Numbered from the stretch's first letter, positions 13,001-23,294 are shown. The stretch: DNA of 64,000 nt from Chelydra serpentina (GCA_037349315.1 JBAIAC010000007.1:46704001-46768000), one strand, 5' to 3'. The notes: generated from the sequence alone by a model not told the origin. Made by a program: numbers and translations.

Positions 13001-16000
13001 ATAAAGAAAGCTTACATTTAATCTCTGAAATCACATAAGTCAACCAATGGCCATTACTACACTTTTCATTCATTTTCTAACTTTCATACTACTAAAGTAC
13101 TTTAAATCAGCATGGATACATGTTTCCAACATATTCTAAATAATAGAGGAGCAACATTGTACTGACCTTGATTTGACAATTTCTTTTGTATACACATCTT
13201 CAATAACCTATTGCAAATGATACATTAAAATTATATTCATTAAGAGTTCATACTTTTGGCTGGATTCATTTTTATATTCTAGACATTAAGTTTTCTGAAA
13301 TCAGAATTGCCATTAACTAGATGCTCTGCGTTTAATGACATTTGGTGAGTCTTCAATTATATCAATACTACCTTGCATTCTTATTGCACTTTTGCTCCAC
13401 AGATTTTAAAGAGCTTTACAAAGGTGAGTAAGGTCTCACAGGAAGTCTTTGGCAGTGCTCAGACTAAACCCAGTTTTGAAACTAACTCGGTCATTACGTT
13501 AATTGACTATTTCCCCTAGTTAAATACCCTTAACACTTTTGTGTCAACTGTCTGTAATGGGCCATCTTGATGATCACTTTAAAAGTTTCTTTCTCCTCCT
13601 GATAACAGTTCCTTTCAATTAATTAGCCTTTTACAGTTGGTATGGCTACTTCCACCTTTTCATGTTTCTCTGAATGTATAGATATTCTCCTACTGTATGT
13701 TCCATTCTATGCATCCGACGAAGCAAACTGTATTCCACGAAAGCTTATGCTGAAATAAATTTGTTAAGTCTCTAAGGTGCCACAAGTATTCTTTTTCTTA
13801 TTTTCTTTTTGCTGACACAGACTAACATGGCTACGACTCTGAAACTAGTAATTCTGGGTAGCCAATTTGCGACATATTAAAGGGCCTAATGTTCAGAAAG
13901 TATTGTGCAACTGCCCTCAGAAATTCAGACCCCTTTAAGATCTTTGAAGTTGGGCAAACACACACAAAAAGAGGTATCCAAAACCACTAGAAACTTTTGA
14001 AAATCTGGGCCCATGACTCGTATGCTAGACGATACTGTCACTACAGAACTTCATCCAGCAACCACACACTATATTTTTCATTATTTTTGCTTCCTTTAAA
14101 CCAAGAATTGAGTGTTAAGGCTGTCCTTGCAAAGCACATAGGAGCTGCCTGTAATATTTCATAAATAGTATATATTCCATCTGTTTGCCTTTGTTATTGT
14201 GTTGTTTATAAGGAGTTAATTAAAAAAGGGGATAGTTGCACATAGGCAGAAAGAGAGACAATAGCTTCATATGCCCATCTCCATAAACACTGGATTGACA
14301 GTGCTAGAGCCATATGCTGTAATGCGATGGCCAAATTCCACAACTGGTCTTGTTAAACACATTTCTTCAGGAATGTCTCAGCCCTGTAAAGGTTGTTGGG
14401 AGATCAAAAGCCTCAAAGTTTTAAAGACAGACAGGAGGAGGGAAGATGGTAAGGGGGAGAGTGAGGCAGATGACAACCTTACATACTACCAGCCAAAAAA
14501 TTTAAAACGTCCTTCACTCTATTACATCCTGTTAATACAAATGCAAGTAATAACCTGAGTTTTTACCTTTGAATCAAAAGGTAATTTTTTCTTCACATGT
14601 GGAGCCCAGTACTTATTTGCCAACTGTAAGAAAAAAATAAAAAGTATCTTCACTAAACATATGGACAAATACACAATCATCTGTAACTAGTGTGTCTATT
14701 TTATAATAAACACAAACTGCAACGTTTTTATTCCACACGTTAGCTAAATTTAATCTCCTAACAGATATACTTAATAAAAAGATGCTATCTAAATCATGCA
14801 CTGCTCCGTAGATGATGTGAGAAGGCTCAAGTTGGATGAAAAACTCCAGAGCTGGAGGACTGCATGTTTCTCCTAAGTCATCTTGATGGTGGGACAGGAA
14901 GGGCAGGTGGGCTCCCCACACAGTATGCATTGGTCATGGGCCTCCACCCAAGCAGATATTCTAAGACCTCCTGAGAAATTTCAGAGGTTTCAGGATATTC
15001 AGAAAGGGCCGAGGGATTTCTGTTGAAGGCCGAGCACCTTCTCATTACTCTCCATCTCCTGATTCAGCAAGGTTAATGAGATATGCTGCCACAGGCTCCA
15101 TGGTAATCTCTGAGCAAGCTTCATTCTGAATGAAGGAGGGAAGAGGATGCATTGGACAAAGTGGAGCAGGAGTTCACATAAAACCACTTAAAACCCACCT
15201 GTTTCATGATACATTCCAATTACACTGAACCTTCAGCCACAGTTATGATGTTCTGCTTATTTCATATCATTACAAATTGTTTTCTTATAAGTCCCTCAGA
15301 TCAGGGGACCTATTACTTGCTTGGCAGAGACCTTCCTGTTGTACAGCAGTATTATTTCAACACTGCCATACAATGAGAACTTGACAAATCCACTCCCCTA
15401 AAATAGACAGACAGCTTACTCTAAAAGTTTCATGAACATCTGCTGAGTCAAAAACTGCAACTAAAACTTAGATTGATCTAGCCTAGCTATGTCATTCAGG
15501 GAAATGAAAAGATTCACACCCCTAAAAGACACAGTTAAGCTGACTTAAGTGCCAGTGAAGAATACTGCGTTTCTAGGGGGTGGATTTACTACAGAGATAG
15601 AAAAAACCCTTCATCGCTGTAGTAAGCATCTACATCACAGTGGCACAGCTACAGCACTGCCGTTGTAAGGGCCTGTAACATAGACATAGCCTCTGTTGTT
15701 GCCTCTCCTTGTGCCGTCTCCCTTTATAGGACATGGGCAGGCATGCTAGGTGTGCATCCCCACAGGCTAGGTCTTGGGAGCCATGAAGTAGCAGGGTACA
15801 AATCATGTGGGGCAGTGGGCACGATAGTGGAGCGGTGACTGTCTGTGTTCACTCAGTGTCTATTCATCGTGTGGGGCTGATGTAGATGGGATGGGAGACA
15901 GAGGCAGGGATGAGGGCAAGATTTCACGCATCAATAGAGCTTTGTATAGCTTATGCTTGGCTTTTGCAGCTGCTCTTGCAGAGGAATTGTCCAGGAGCCC

Positions 16001-16945
16001 TAGCCTGAGGAGTAACTGGCAGAGATGGACCTGTGCAGCCTGGACATCATTCTTAGGAGACATGAACAGTCCTCAGCTTTCTGCCTTCTGCATAACTGGC
16101 TGTGAGTGAGCAGTCAGTGCTTTAAATTCCTCATCTGTACTCGCTGTAGTTCTCTTCACAGGCCCTGTGCTTCCTCGTTGGGTATGGGGCTCTGTGGGAT
16201 TAAGGCTGGGGAAGGGACCAGAGTCTGCTGTGCAGAGTGACTATTTCCGGTGCTGTTGCAAGGGGTGCTTTTTAGTTGTAATGCTTCCACTTAAAGAATA
16301 ACGAGATTTTAGCCCTTGTGGTTGTAACGATAACCTTCCAAACGTGACCCAAGCGTGAGGCAAAGCAGCCGTGTTGAGTCTGCTGACAGACAAAGCAGTG
16401 CTCATAGCATCGCCACTAAGCCACTGAACCGCGTGCACTTAGACCCGGTCAGCCAAGGCTGCCAGTTGGCGGCGGGGGCTGCAGGCGAGCGGAGGCTGTG
16501 CGCGAAGAAGGGAGACAAGCCACACAAGCGTACGAGGGAGGCACGGACGGACGGCGAACTGCTCAGGCGCGGTACACACCGTGCTCCACGAACCAGAGCA
16601 GCGCGCTGCCTAGGGGCGTCTCCAAGGCCCGAGGGGGGTCGCTAATCACCAGCGAATTGAATCAACGGGCCCGGGAGAGCCCAGGGCAGCTAACGGGCCT
16701 GGCAGCGCTCGGCTCGGCTCCCACCCTGCGGCCGCTCCTCCTCGCCACGGCGCTCGGCCGCAGCACGGGGGGGAAGGGGGGGCAGATACTCCCCACCCGG
16801 CCGCAGCACAGGGGGGAAGGGGGGGGCAGATACTCCCCACCCGGCCCCTCCCCGCCCTCACCTGGGTCACGAACTCCGCGTTGATCTGCGCCACGGTGGG
16901 CGCCACGATCTTCTTGGGCTGAAGCGAAGCCGCCGCCGCCGCCAT
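946..16945 (-). CDS. AQR: AQR, aquarius intron-binding spliceosomal factor (5' part, coding exons 1-8)
   Basis: Eight minus-strand exons join in frame into the first 216 residues (650 nt) of a protein that closely matches vertebrate AQR, a roughly 1,480-residue SF1-type RNA helicase. AQR binds introns upstream of the branch site in the spliceosome and, with its intron-binding complex partners, links splicing to box C/D snoRNP assembly in the nucleus. Exon coordinates: 16862-16945, 14567-14623, 13167-13207, 12061-12096, 7534-7654, 5727-5867, 2455-2523 and 946-1046. All junctions have AG acceptors and GT donors and the phases agree. This part encodes only the N-terminal helical (ARM-like) region; the helicase domain and stop lie beyond position 1. 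The start is the ATG at 16945-16943, inside a CpG-rich region and followed by an alanine-rich stretch. Neighbour order AQR-ZNF770 on one strand matches the human 15q14 arrangement (recalled, not aligned). Confidence 0.95.
1994..2115. mobile_element. Tigger/pogo-like DNA transposon remnant in AQR intron 7
   Basis: A CpG-containing island in AT-rich intron that starts CAGTACAGACCTGTTTATGC and contains GCTTAACGTGCGG and GTTAACACGCAG. These resemble the termini of Tigger-like MITEs. Only one end is recognisable and there is no target duplication. The rest of intron 7 (1047-2454) shows nothing. Confidence 0.4.
2455..2523 (-). CDS. AQR: AQR coding exon 7
   Basis: 23 codons, starting [20 protein letters not shown]. 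The acceptor is TAACAG and the donor is GTAAGT. The final codon CCT (Pro) falls where I recall Leu in mammals, a one-base difference beside the splice site. It may be real or a sequencing or assembly error. Confidence 0.93.
3590..4510 (+). mobile_element. Degenerate L2-like LINE, 3' part, in AQR intron 6
   Basis: Around 3880-3970 the plus strand translates to a decayed reverse-transcriptase segment ([16 protein letters not shown]) resembling the L2 motif around TNDLLLA. Near 4435 comes the typical tail GTAAATTCTTTGGGGGACA with CACCTAGTGCAAT. There are many stops. It is an old inactive fragment; family assignment (L2 rather than another CR1-clade LINE) is tentative. Confidence 0.5.
5727..5867 (-). 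CDS. AQR: AQR coding exon 6
   Basis: 47 codons, phase 0 at both ends, containing [13 protein letters not shown] and later [20 protein letters not shown]. The acceptor is TTCTAG and the donor is GTAAGT. Confidence 0.95.
6847..6893 (+). repeat. (GT)n followed by (ATTT)n microsatellite
   Basis: About 12 GT units run directly into ATATTT and four to five TATT units, in AQR intron 5. Confidence 0.95.
7248..7272 (+). repeat. Poly(A) tract
   Basis: 25 uninterrupted A residues in AQR intron 5. I see no retrogene body upstream of it, so it is scored as a simple repeat. Confidence 0.9.
7534..7654 (-). CDS. AQR: AQR coding exon 5
   Basis: 121 nt. The first C completes the split serine codon, then 40 codons including [20 protein letters not shown] run to WE at the donor GTAACC. 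The acceptor is TCACAG. This is the best-conserved AQR exon in the window. Confidence 0.96.
8285..8515 (+). mobile_element. MIR-like SINE in AQR intron 4
   Basis: Contains the conserved MIR 3' phrases in order: CACAATCCCCCTGTGAAGCAG, TTTTACGGATGGGGAAAC, CAGTTAAGTGATTTTCCC and AAGGTCACA, then TCAGGAGCAG. Ancient fragment, no flanking duplication seen. Confidence 0.75.
9937..10436. mobile_element. hAT-type non-autonomous element (500 bp) in AQR intron 4
   Basis: Ends are a perfect 16-bp inverted repeat, CAGAGCTTTCCAAACT on the left and its complement on the right. It is flanked by a perfect 8-bp direct repeat CTCTAACA (9929-9936 and 10437-10444), the hallmark of hAT transposition. Subterminal TCGCGACACA motifs occur at both ends. 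The interior is very GC-rich, with a tandem array; it has no transposase. Open frames across it are composition artefacts. Confidence 0.93.
10201..10370. repeat. GC-rich palindromic minisatellite inside the hAT element
   Basis: Units that begin GAGCGGAGCACGCC start at 10242, 10273, 10311 and 10349; the last spacings are exactly 38 bp. Each unit contains GGGGAGCGG and the complementary CCGCTCCCC, so each can fold back on itself. Confidence 0.85.
10469..11175. mobile_element. Tigger/pogo-type MITE (707 bp) in AQR intron 4
   Basis: Terminal inverted repeat CAGTAAAAGCT (11 bp, perfect), flanked on both sides by TA (10467-10468 and 11176-11177), the target of Tc1/mariner-pogo transposases. The interior is GC-rich and non-coding, and holds a long inverted repeat centred near 10,880. 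It begins only 32 bp from the end of the hAT element at 9937-10436. Confidence 0.85.
10764..10995. repeat. Long imperfect hairpin inside the Tigger-type MITE
   Basis: The left arm (10764-10808, with TGTCCCAGCTGCTCCTAGGC) is complementary to the right arm (10953-10995, with GCGCCTAGGAGCAGCTGGGA). At the centre, ATTGGCC and GGCCAAT form two inverted CCAAT boxes 9 bases apart. Confidence 0.8.
12061..12096 (-). CDS. AQR: AQR coding exon 4
   Basis: 36-nt micro-exon. Its first G completes the split arginine codon; it then codes [11 protein letters not shown] and leaves AG for the next serine codon. The polypyrimidine acceptor ends TTTTTAG and the donor is GTAAGT. Phase 2 on both sides agrees with the neighbouring exons. 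Confidence 0.92.
12097..13166 (-). other. AQR: AQR intron 3
   Basis: AT-rich intron. Apart from the exons on either side I see no gene, RNA or clear mobile element. Confidence 0.6.
13167..13207 (-). CDS. AQR: AQR coding exon 3
   Basis: 41 nt coding [13 protein letters not shown] plus the first two bases of an arginine codon. The acceptor is CAATAG. The donor GTCAGT is less usual but valid. The sequence is somewhat more divergent from the human protein as I recall it than the flanking exons are. Confidence 0.9.
13690..13858 (+). mobile_element. Penelope-like or related repeat fragment with hammerhead-like core (AQR intron 2)
   Basis: Contains a phrase common in turtle and crocodile DNA (from memory): ACGAAAGCTTATGCTGAAAT, then GTCTCTAAGGTGCCACAAGT, then CAGACTAACATGGCTACGAC. 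The first part has the order CCGACGA (13715-13721), a stem-sized segment, GAAA (13739-13742), GC-TTAT-GC and TG, which resembles a hammerhead ribozyme core with two disabling changes. Assignment to Penelope-like elements is inferred from their known hammerhead content. Confidence 0.5.
14567..14623 (-). CDS. AQR: AQR coding exon 2
   Basis: 19 codons containing [13 protein letters not shown]. The acceptor is TTACAG (ends at 14624) and the donor is GTAAAA from 14566. Phase 0 at both ends. It is too short to be found as an open frame, and was recognised by its match to the AQR N terminus. Confidence 0.93.
15130..15400 (+). mobile_element. Possible L2-like LINE tail (AQR intron 1)
   Basis: AAACCACTTAAAACCCACCT followed by a TTTCATGATACATTCC stretch and a TATTACTTGCTTGGCAGAGA tail resembles the 3' end of L2-like elements seen elsewhere in the window. 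Strongly decayed. Confidence 0.3.
15466..15692. mobile_element. MITE-like element with TAGACATAGCC end (AQR intron 1)
   Basis: Contains the phrases CACACCCCTAAAAGACACAG, TTAAGCTGACTTAAGTGCCA, GGGGGTGGATTTAC and the terminal CATAGACATAGCC. These recall a common palindromic reptile repeat that usually ends AGTGTAGACATAGCC. Ends are approximate and no target duplication was found. Confidence 0.5.
16758..16844. repeat. Tandem duplication (about 43 bp x 2) in AQR intron 1
   Basis: Two nearly identical copies of a unit that starts CCGCAGCAC, runs through a G-rich tract, and ends GCAGATACTCCCCACCCGG. It lies just inside the intron, next to the exon 1 donor. Confidence 0.85.
16862..16945 (-). CDS. 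AQR: AQR coding exon 1
   Basis: 28 codons starting with ATG at 16945 and an alanine run, then the conserved [20 protein letters not shown] stretch. The donor is GTGAGG at 16861 and the phase is 0. The longer open frame around it is fortuitous: it reads through the CpG-rich 5' flank and into intron 1. Confidence 0.95.
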
Positions 16946-17110
16946 GCCGACGCGCGTAGGGGGTCCCGGCGCCTCGCTCACCCCTGTCTCCTCCCAGTAA
17001 CCGGGCTCGAGGCACGATTGTTCTGTTCCGCAACCCCGCTCGCCTCGGCCACTGGTCTCGCCCCCGCTCCGACCCCGAATGGACTCGCCTACCCCGAGCC
17101 TCAGCCCCGC

Positions 17111-19608
17111 TGAGTTACTAGCCTCACACCGGGCGCTTGCCGCTTGGGTCAGGAGAGCGGAAGTTTGGGGAGAAAACGGAAGCGGAATTGGCGTCTGGGT
17201 CATCATAGAATCTCCAGAGCTAGAGAGGAACACCGGCGGGGTCATAGAGATCGCGCGCTCGTTGCTAGAGCGGCAGTTAGTGGGAGACAATGCTTTGGCT
17301 GCACCACCTGCTGGGCACTCAGTGTAACTGCAGCAAGATGGTAATAGTTGCCCTCCTCCTACACCCTCTACTTTTTTTTGGCCAAGTGAGTCGGCTGGGA
17401 GCCTATGCTGCTGTGGGAGCCAGGAGGGAGTGTGGCAGTGACAGGGCACCATCCCATTATACAGCACAGCTCCGTCTCCTCCTTGCTCACACATCCCGTC
17501 CTGTGCCCTTAACCCAGAGATTGGGGGCAGGTGCTGGGGTCACCCTTTAACCCCATCACACTATTCCAGGGACCAAAAGTATGAGAGGGTAAGCAAGAGG
17601 TGCCCAGGAGAGAGTGGCAGTAAGGGAGACAATGGCAGCTTTGGACCCCGAAGCTGTAAGGGACAAGGCTCTCCCCAACAGTGATAAGGCAACGCCTAGG
17701 GACCAAGAGGCTAGTGATACCAGCTGTGAAGAGGGAGCAGAGCAGCAGGAGTAAGAGAGCTCACCTACCCCAAGCCTATTTCTAAACAGAGCAATTTTCA
17801 TGTATTATTAGTGATTCATTTTTCTTCCACACCTTCTGCCAACATAACTCTCACTTGCCTTTGCCCACAGCACCATCCCACTGAGTGGTTGGATAATGTA
17901 AGGGTTTAACGAGTCAGCAATGGCAGCTAATTAAGACCCAATGCTTCAATTCACACTTTAGAGGCTCATAGTTATTGCATTATAGGTCCCCAGTTCAAAC
18001 TCATGTCAGGCCAAACTGTGTCAGTTATACCAGCAGATCTCTGTCAGAGGAGAGACACAGTAATGCTACAATACAGAGGAGCTTTTACAAGCGCTAATGT
18101 CAAGAGGGACAAATTCTCATCTCAGTTATGCATGTACAGCTGTGAAGCACTGCCAAGGAAGTGCTATTCCTGTCCGGCATTGGAATTGGGTTGGACAGAA
18201 GAAAGTCTCCAGCAGACTGGGAATTAACAGAGATAAATTCACGTCTAAAATAAGTGAAAAATACTTATCTGAGTGATCAGAGCAACTTAAACTCATGGTG
18301 GAGCTATAACTCTGAATTCCCTGATGTTCTTCAATTAAACTTCAGATTATTTTTAAAAACTCATATCACTACATTTATTTAAATTTCAGTCCTACCTATT
18401 CATTTTAGATTTTACCATGTACTACTGTACCCCAGAGCCAGAATTATCCTATAGAAGTGAATTATTTCATTGTCATCTCATTGCAAGTTGCTCCTGTTCC
18501 ATCATTCATTTAATAAGCCTTATCTCCTATCTCTAAGAGATCTGGAAACATAGCAGGACTCCTAGGTGTTACGGTAATACACAATAATAATGTAAGATCC
18601 CTAATTTGACTACAGATGTACAGTAAAATTTTGTGTCTGGAATATATAGTGAACCTGATTCACATTGAGTAGTATGTTATGATGCTCTGCACTAGTACTT
18701 TGCAATCCACCTCAAGTAAAGGACAGAGCAAAGCTGTGCTATTCCAGGAGCAAATTAGGGACTGAACTGCAACTCCGAGGGTCATAAAATGATTCCTCCC
18801 CTCCTCCCCCTCTAGCTCCTTGGGGGCCTTTTTCTGACACAGCTTGCTTTCCTTTCGGTACTGAGCAGCTTATTGGGGTGGGCTGCACAGCCCAGGTGCC
18901 ATCTATTCCCTTCTCTGCCCCTTAGGAGTATCAGCCCAGTGGCAGCTCTCCCCCACACTGCTGCCAGTGGTATAGGAAGCCTGCACAAGGAAGTCCTTAA
19001 TAACGTATATATAATGGAACCAATATTGTTAGATGATATGAGGTTTTTAATGCACATCAAAGTAAAATACTGCTATCAAGAGTGATGTCTACCTGATCAT
19101 CACCACAATATAAAACTTTTTCAAGTCTAATATGCAGTAATTGGGTGTCAGAGTTAAAGAACTTGGAAAGATACGATGAATTATGGATACAGATATATGG
19201 ATATAGTGCAATAGTAGATGTATGGGTGGGAATTGGCATGTCTGCCATTTTCAGTTACCACAAAAACGTGCAGAATATGTATCCCTTGCAAGTGCCAAAC
19301 CCTCATTAAATGGAAGGCTATTGATTAAGGTAGGATAAAAGGAAATGCCAGTTTTACCCACACTGGGTTCCATGTTATCCCACATGATGCACCATTACTT
19401 AATGTAACATGACAAAATTGTACCAAAGATGTAAAGAAACTGACAATCTTCTCGTTGGGTAAAAAGGGCCAAGAGTAGTGAAATAATTATAATTAAGACC
19501 CAGGATATATAGAGAAAGATAATGTACCCTACAAAAATTGTGATATTGACTTGCTTCATGCTAAAAAACTAACTCAAAAATTAACTAACACTTTTGGGGG
19601 TGAGGGGC
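17111..19608. other. AQR upstream intergenic region
   Basis: No gene, RNA or clearly delimited element recognised. The region from 18,780 to 19,000 is GC-richer than its surroundings, but shows no splice-consistent coding signal. Confidence 0.5.
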
Positions 19609-20716
19609 TGTGACACATGCCCAGAAAGGGTTAAACAGCTCACAGGCTAAATGACCCAGAGTCAACCTTTAGAGATATGTTAGAAAAGTATGTAAATGGT
19701 AATTAGGGCCATTCCGTCTTAGATAGGCTAGAACTTTGAAAAGCAAACCTGTATTGTTAGAAAATTAGAGGTGATACTAATTGTATGTGTTTACTTATAT
19801 CTTGTTAGATGTTAGCCATGTAAACAGTTCCTGTCTATTACTTTAGCTATTGAGTCAGAGATCAAAAGGGAATATTAACATTTAGATGAATCTTGGGTGA
19901 AATAATGTCATTGTCTATATGTCTCTTTAAAGTTTGTAGTAAACTGTATATAAACTGCTTAATGGATAAATTACCTTATGTTAATCCATGTTGTTGATTA
20001 CTGGTGATGTTTGGGAAACAGAAAGTTACATCAAAAGCCTATTGTTCACCCAGGACTGTATGGTCAAGAAGCTGCTAGAAAACTATATAAAAGACTCTTG
20101 GGACCTGATCCTTTCATCTCAGCTCTGCTTGATGCTTCATGCAGGGGAAGCTTGAGTCATACAACTGAGATCTCCAGGCCCATCTGGATCACCCTGAATA
20201 TGAACATTGGACTATAACCTATGGACTAATTATGAAAAATTCTTTGCAACTACAAAGCTCACCATCTCTACTATGAATCTGATCTCAGAACTGTACTCAT
20301 GTCTGTGTGTATACTGATCTTTTAACCAATAGTCTCTTTTCTTTTTTAATAAATTTTAGTTTTGTTAATAAGAATTGTCTGTAAGTGTGTATTTGGGTAA
20401 GATACAAAGTATTCCTTAACCTAGGAGGTAATGTGTCTTTGGGATTGGTAGAACTTCCTTATATGATGAATAAGATTTTCAGTAATCCTCATCATATTTG
20501 ACGTGGACGTCTGGGTGGAGGCCTAAGCCTGGGTTGCTTTAAGGGAACTGTGTTTTGGCTTCTGGGTAACCAGTTAGGTATTGTAGAAGTTGTTTTGAGG
20601 CTAGCTTGATGGACCTAAGTACTGGAATTACCACCAGCTTTGGGGATTGTCTGCCCCATTCTTTGCAGTTTGCCCTAATTAAGTAACCTCAGTGTGGCTC
20701 CCCTGGAACCCCGGTC
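19609..20716 (+). mobile_element. Probable solo LTR (about 1.1 kb)
   Basis: Starts TGTGACACATGCCC and ends near CCCCGGTCA, with AATAAA at 20348-20353 followed by a GT-rich downstream segment, as expected of U3-R-U5 order on the plus strand. No internal retroviral sequence lies beside it. I could not find an exact target duplication, so both ends are approximate. Confidence 0.6.
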
Positions 20717-21043
20717 AGAGTAGCACAATGGATTTCTATCATCATTTGACCCAACTGTGCACATACTATGGAATAGGACAATATGGGGACTATTCACAAC
20801 ATTATACTCAATTGTGTTGTGGGATCATGCCCATATGTTCAAAGTAAAATGGAATTTGAGGATCTTATCCTAGTTTCTGCACATCACAAAACTACAATTG
20901 TGAACAACTGTTCAGCACAAAATTTTAGTCTCTGCTCAAAGGGTCCAAGACTGGAATGATGAGGGCCTGCAGATCAGGACTGTAGGTGAATCCAAATCCA
21001 TTAAAGTTAGTGGTGATCTTTTCATTGACTTCAGTGGAATTTG

Positions 21044-21465
21044 TGTTAGGTAAAAATCAGCTTGTCCTACTCACCGTTCCAACACCCGGGCAATGCGGAG
21101 TTGGATTTACAGCTCACAAACTGTCAGAGGCCATGTAAGAAACACACTGACGCCGAGTAGCTTTGATCAAAGGCACACAGCTTCGGAGGCATGTGGCAAC
21201 TTTATTAGTGACAAGCATCAGTATTTATAGTTAGTTGTAAGACAGACAAGAAGGAGGGGTACTGGGCACGTGTTTACCTCTGCATCATCTCAGGTTGACC
21301 TTGTTCAAACTGGTTTCTATAGTTACTCAATTTAAGCAGAGCAGGAGAGGGAACACCGCAAGAATATTTGTACAAGATAAAGAGATTTTAAGCAAGGTCG
21401 GGAGGAGGAATTTATGACAAATCAGGAGAAATTCACTGCAAGAGCCCCTCTTATCTTACCTAACA
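21044..21465 (-). mobile_element. Solo LTR (422 bp), 4-bp target duplication
   Basis: Perfect 10-bp terminal inverted repeat TGTTAGGTAA/TTACCTAACA, with TTTG duplicated on each side (21040-21043 and 21466-21469). On the minus strand a TATA-like CTATAAATA (21230-21222) precedes AATAAA (21206-21201). The flanks join across one TTTG into a phrase typical of another dispersed repeat, confirming an insertion. No internal viral genes remain. Confidence 0.88.
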
Positions 21466-22584
21466 TTTGGATCAAGCTATAGGTGTGTTAGAAGCTAATG
21501 GGAAGCCAGGTGTGGGGAGAACTGGAATGGTAGGTCTCTGCAGATCCGGATTAGGTGCATTAGCAGAATCATGGTAGGCAGGAAAGGACTGGAAAGGTGG
21601 GGGTATGTAGATCAGAAGTCAGATACACAAGCAGAATCAAGTTTGCGGGGTGGGAGAATATGCTGCAATCTTGCAGGTATGTAGCTCAGGATTACTGTAC
21701 ATTCACAGATCTTTGAAAAGAAACAGAACTGGAATGGTGGGACAGAGAGGGCAGGGTTAGCAGAAATGTAGGAACTCAGGGCTGGCATAGTGACAGGGTC
21801 TCAGGTCAGGACTCAGGTTTTTAAGTAAGGAAGTATTCACTGTGCCTGCACACAGGTTTCTTGGCTCAAGGTACTGTAACATTATTAATCCTTCATTGTA
21901 AGCACTAAAAGTTTACAATTTTATTAGAAAAAAACAAAAATGTGTTATTCAAAGCTACTAGAGAAACATTATTACATAGCCATCACATAAGGTAGTACAA
22001 TTTATCCACTCAGACTTGGGAAAATAATTTATCTGGTAATTTAAAAAAAGGCATTTTGTAATTCAATTTTCCTTATAATGACTGCCTCTCAGACATACAT
22101 TACCCAGAGCCATCAAAGCATAAACCCAGTTTATTAAGATATAACTCACCATTTAAAAATCCCCCAAACTCCTGTGCAACTAATATGAACACAAGCCTCT
22201 TTATGGTTTAGGAGACCCAGGCAGTTTGAACATTAAAGACACATTACTGCAAGAGACTATTACAGAGAGCTATCGTGCAGTCTTTCCTGATGAGAGCAGT
22301 CCCACTGAACTCACTAAGGATTACTGAAGTGTGTAAAAGGGGCAGGATTAAGATTTACAGAGGTTTACATGTACTGTCGAAGGAAGCCAAGGTAATTGAG
22401 CATTAGAACAGAAGTCCCAGTTTGAGATTTGAAGTCTCATTAACTTCTGTGGGTTTTGGATTGAGCCCAGATCCACAAAGGTACTTGTTAAGATAACTTG
22501 CTCCCTTATGTCTGCCCTGGCCTTCATTACAGGATACACAGCCAGTACGTACTGCAGGCGCCGTAGGCCGTTCTCGGAAACAGT

Positions 22585-23294
22585 TGTGGTTAAGGGGCAT
22601 AACTTCCCCCCCCCCGCTTTTTTTTTTCTTTCATTTTGCAACCATGCATGGGGAAGTAGTCAAAAAGAGAAAAAAAACAAAGATTATGCTACCTTATTTA
22701 GGCAGTTTTAGCTGCCCTAAACGCGTCATCTCGGGTATATCTGTCCTGCCCGCCCTTTTGGCGGACAGGGGAGGAAACGAAGACGCATCCGAGTCACTAA
22801 TTCGTAACCGAGCCTGATCACCTCGAAGCCTCCCTCAGCTCCCGTGCCCTGTGGAGCTCACGCGTTTGCCGGCCGTAATGATTTTGTACGGGTTTGTATT
22901 TGTAAGTATTCTTTAATATTTGTTTTACACCCTCCCCCTAATTGTAATTCATTAGTGTAGAAGTACCCTATGTGTTATCCCTCCAATTCTACTAGTCCCT
23001 GGGTCGTTCTGGGTAACTATTGGGACTTAGAACAACCCCAAGGCTTGTTGCTATTTTTAATAGGAGTAATTTTGTTTTTTGCATTAATTATATATTGTAA
23101 ACTTAGGTTATAATTGTCGTTTGCAATAAATCTATGATTTGCAATTCCATTGCCTCAGTGTCCGTGCGGTCTCCGTCCGAACCAGGCTGGTCCCCTCCGG
23201 ACATCCAAAATGAACCTTAGTTCTGTGCCCTGGTAAATAACAGGTGCACGCATACCCTCGTCCTGCCAGGTGGCCCCCGAGGGTACATACTTCA
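22585..23294 (+). mobile_element. Solo LTR (710 bp), 5-bp target duplication
   Basis: Begins TGTGGTTAAGG and ends TACATACTTCA; ACAGT is repeated immediately outside both ends (22580-22584 and 23295-23299). AATAAA lies at 23125-23130, followed by a CT/CG-rich R-U5-like segment. It contains a poly-C/poly-T tract at 22606-22627. No internal coding region. Confidence 0.8.

Larger units (their letters stand above)
16430..17110 (-). promoter_or_regulatory. AQR: AQR CpG-rich promoter and first-exon region
   Basis: CpG-dense stretch covering exon 1, the start of intron 1 and about 150 bases upstream of the ATG, in otherwise AT-rich DNA. There is no clear TATA box. This is typical of a housekeeping promoter. 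The transcription start cannot be placed from the sequence alone. Confidence 0.7.

Noticed and set aside
15860..16063. 67-codon minus-strand frame with an ALA/LYS helix-like segment
   Set aside because: No convincing family match and no supporting splice sites; it lies in AQR intron 1. It may be a trace of an old element, but I cannot support a call.
16646..17494. 282-codon minus-strand open frame over the AQR promoter
   Set aside because: Only codons at 16862-16945 match AQR. The rest is CpG-rich flank and intron 1, with a clear donor at 16861.
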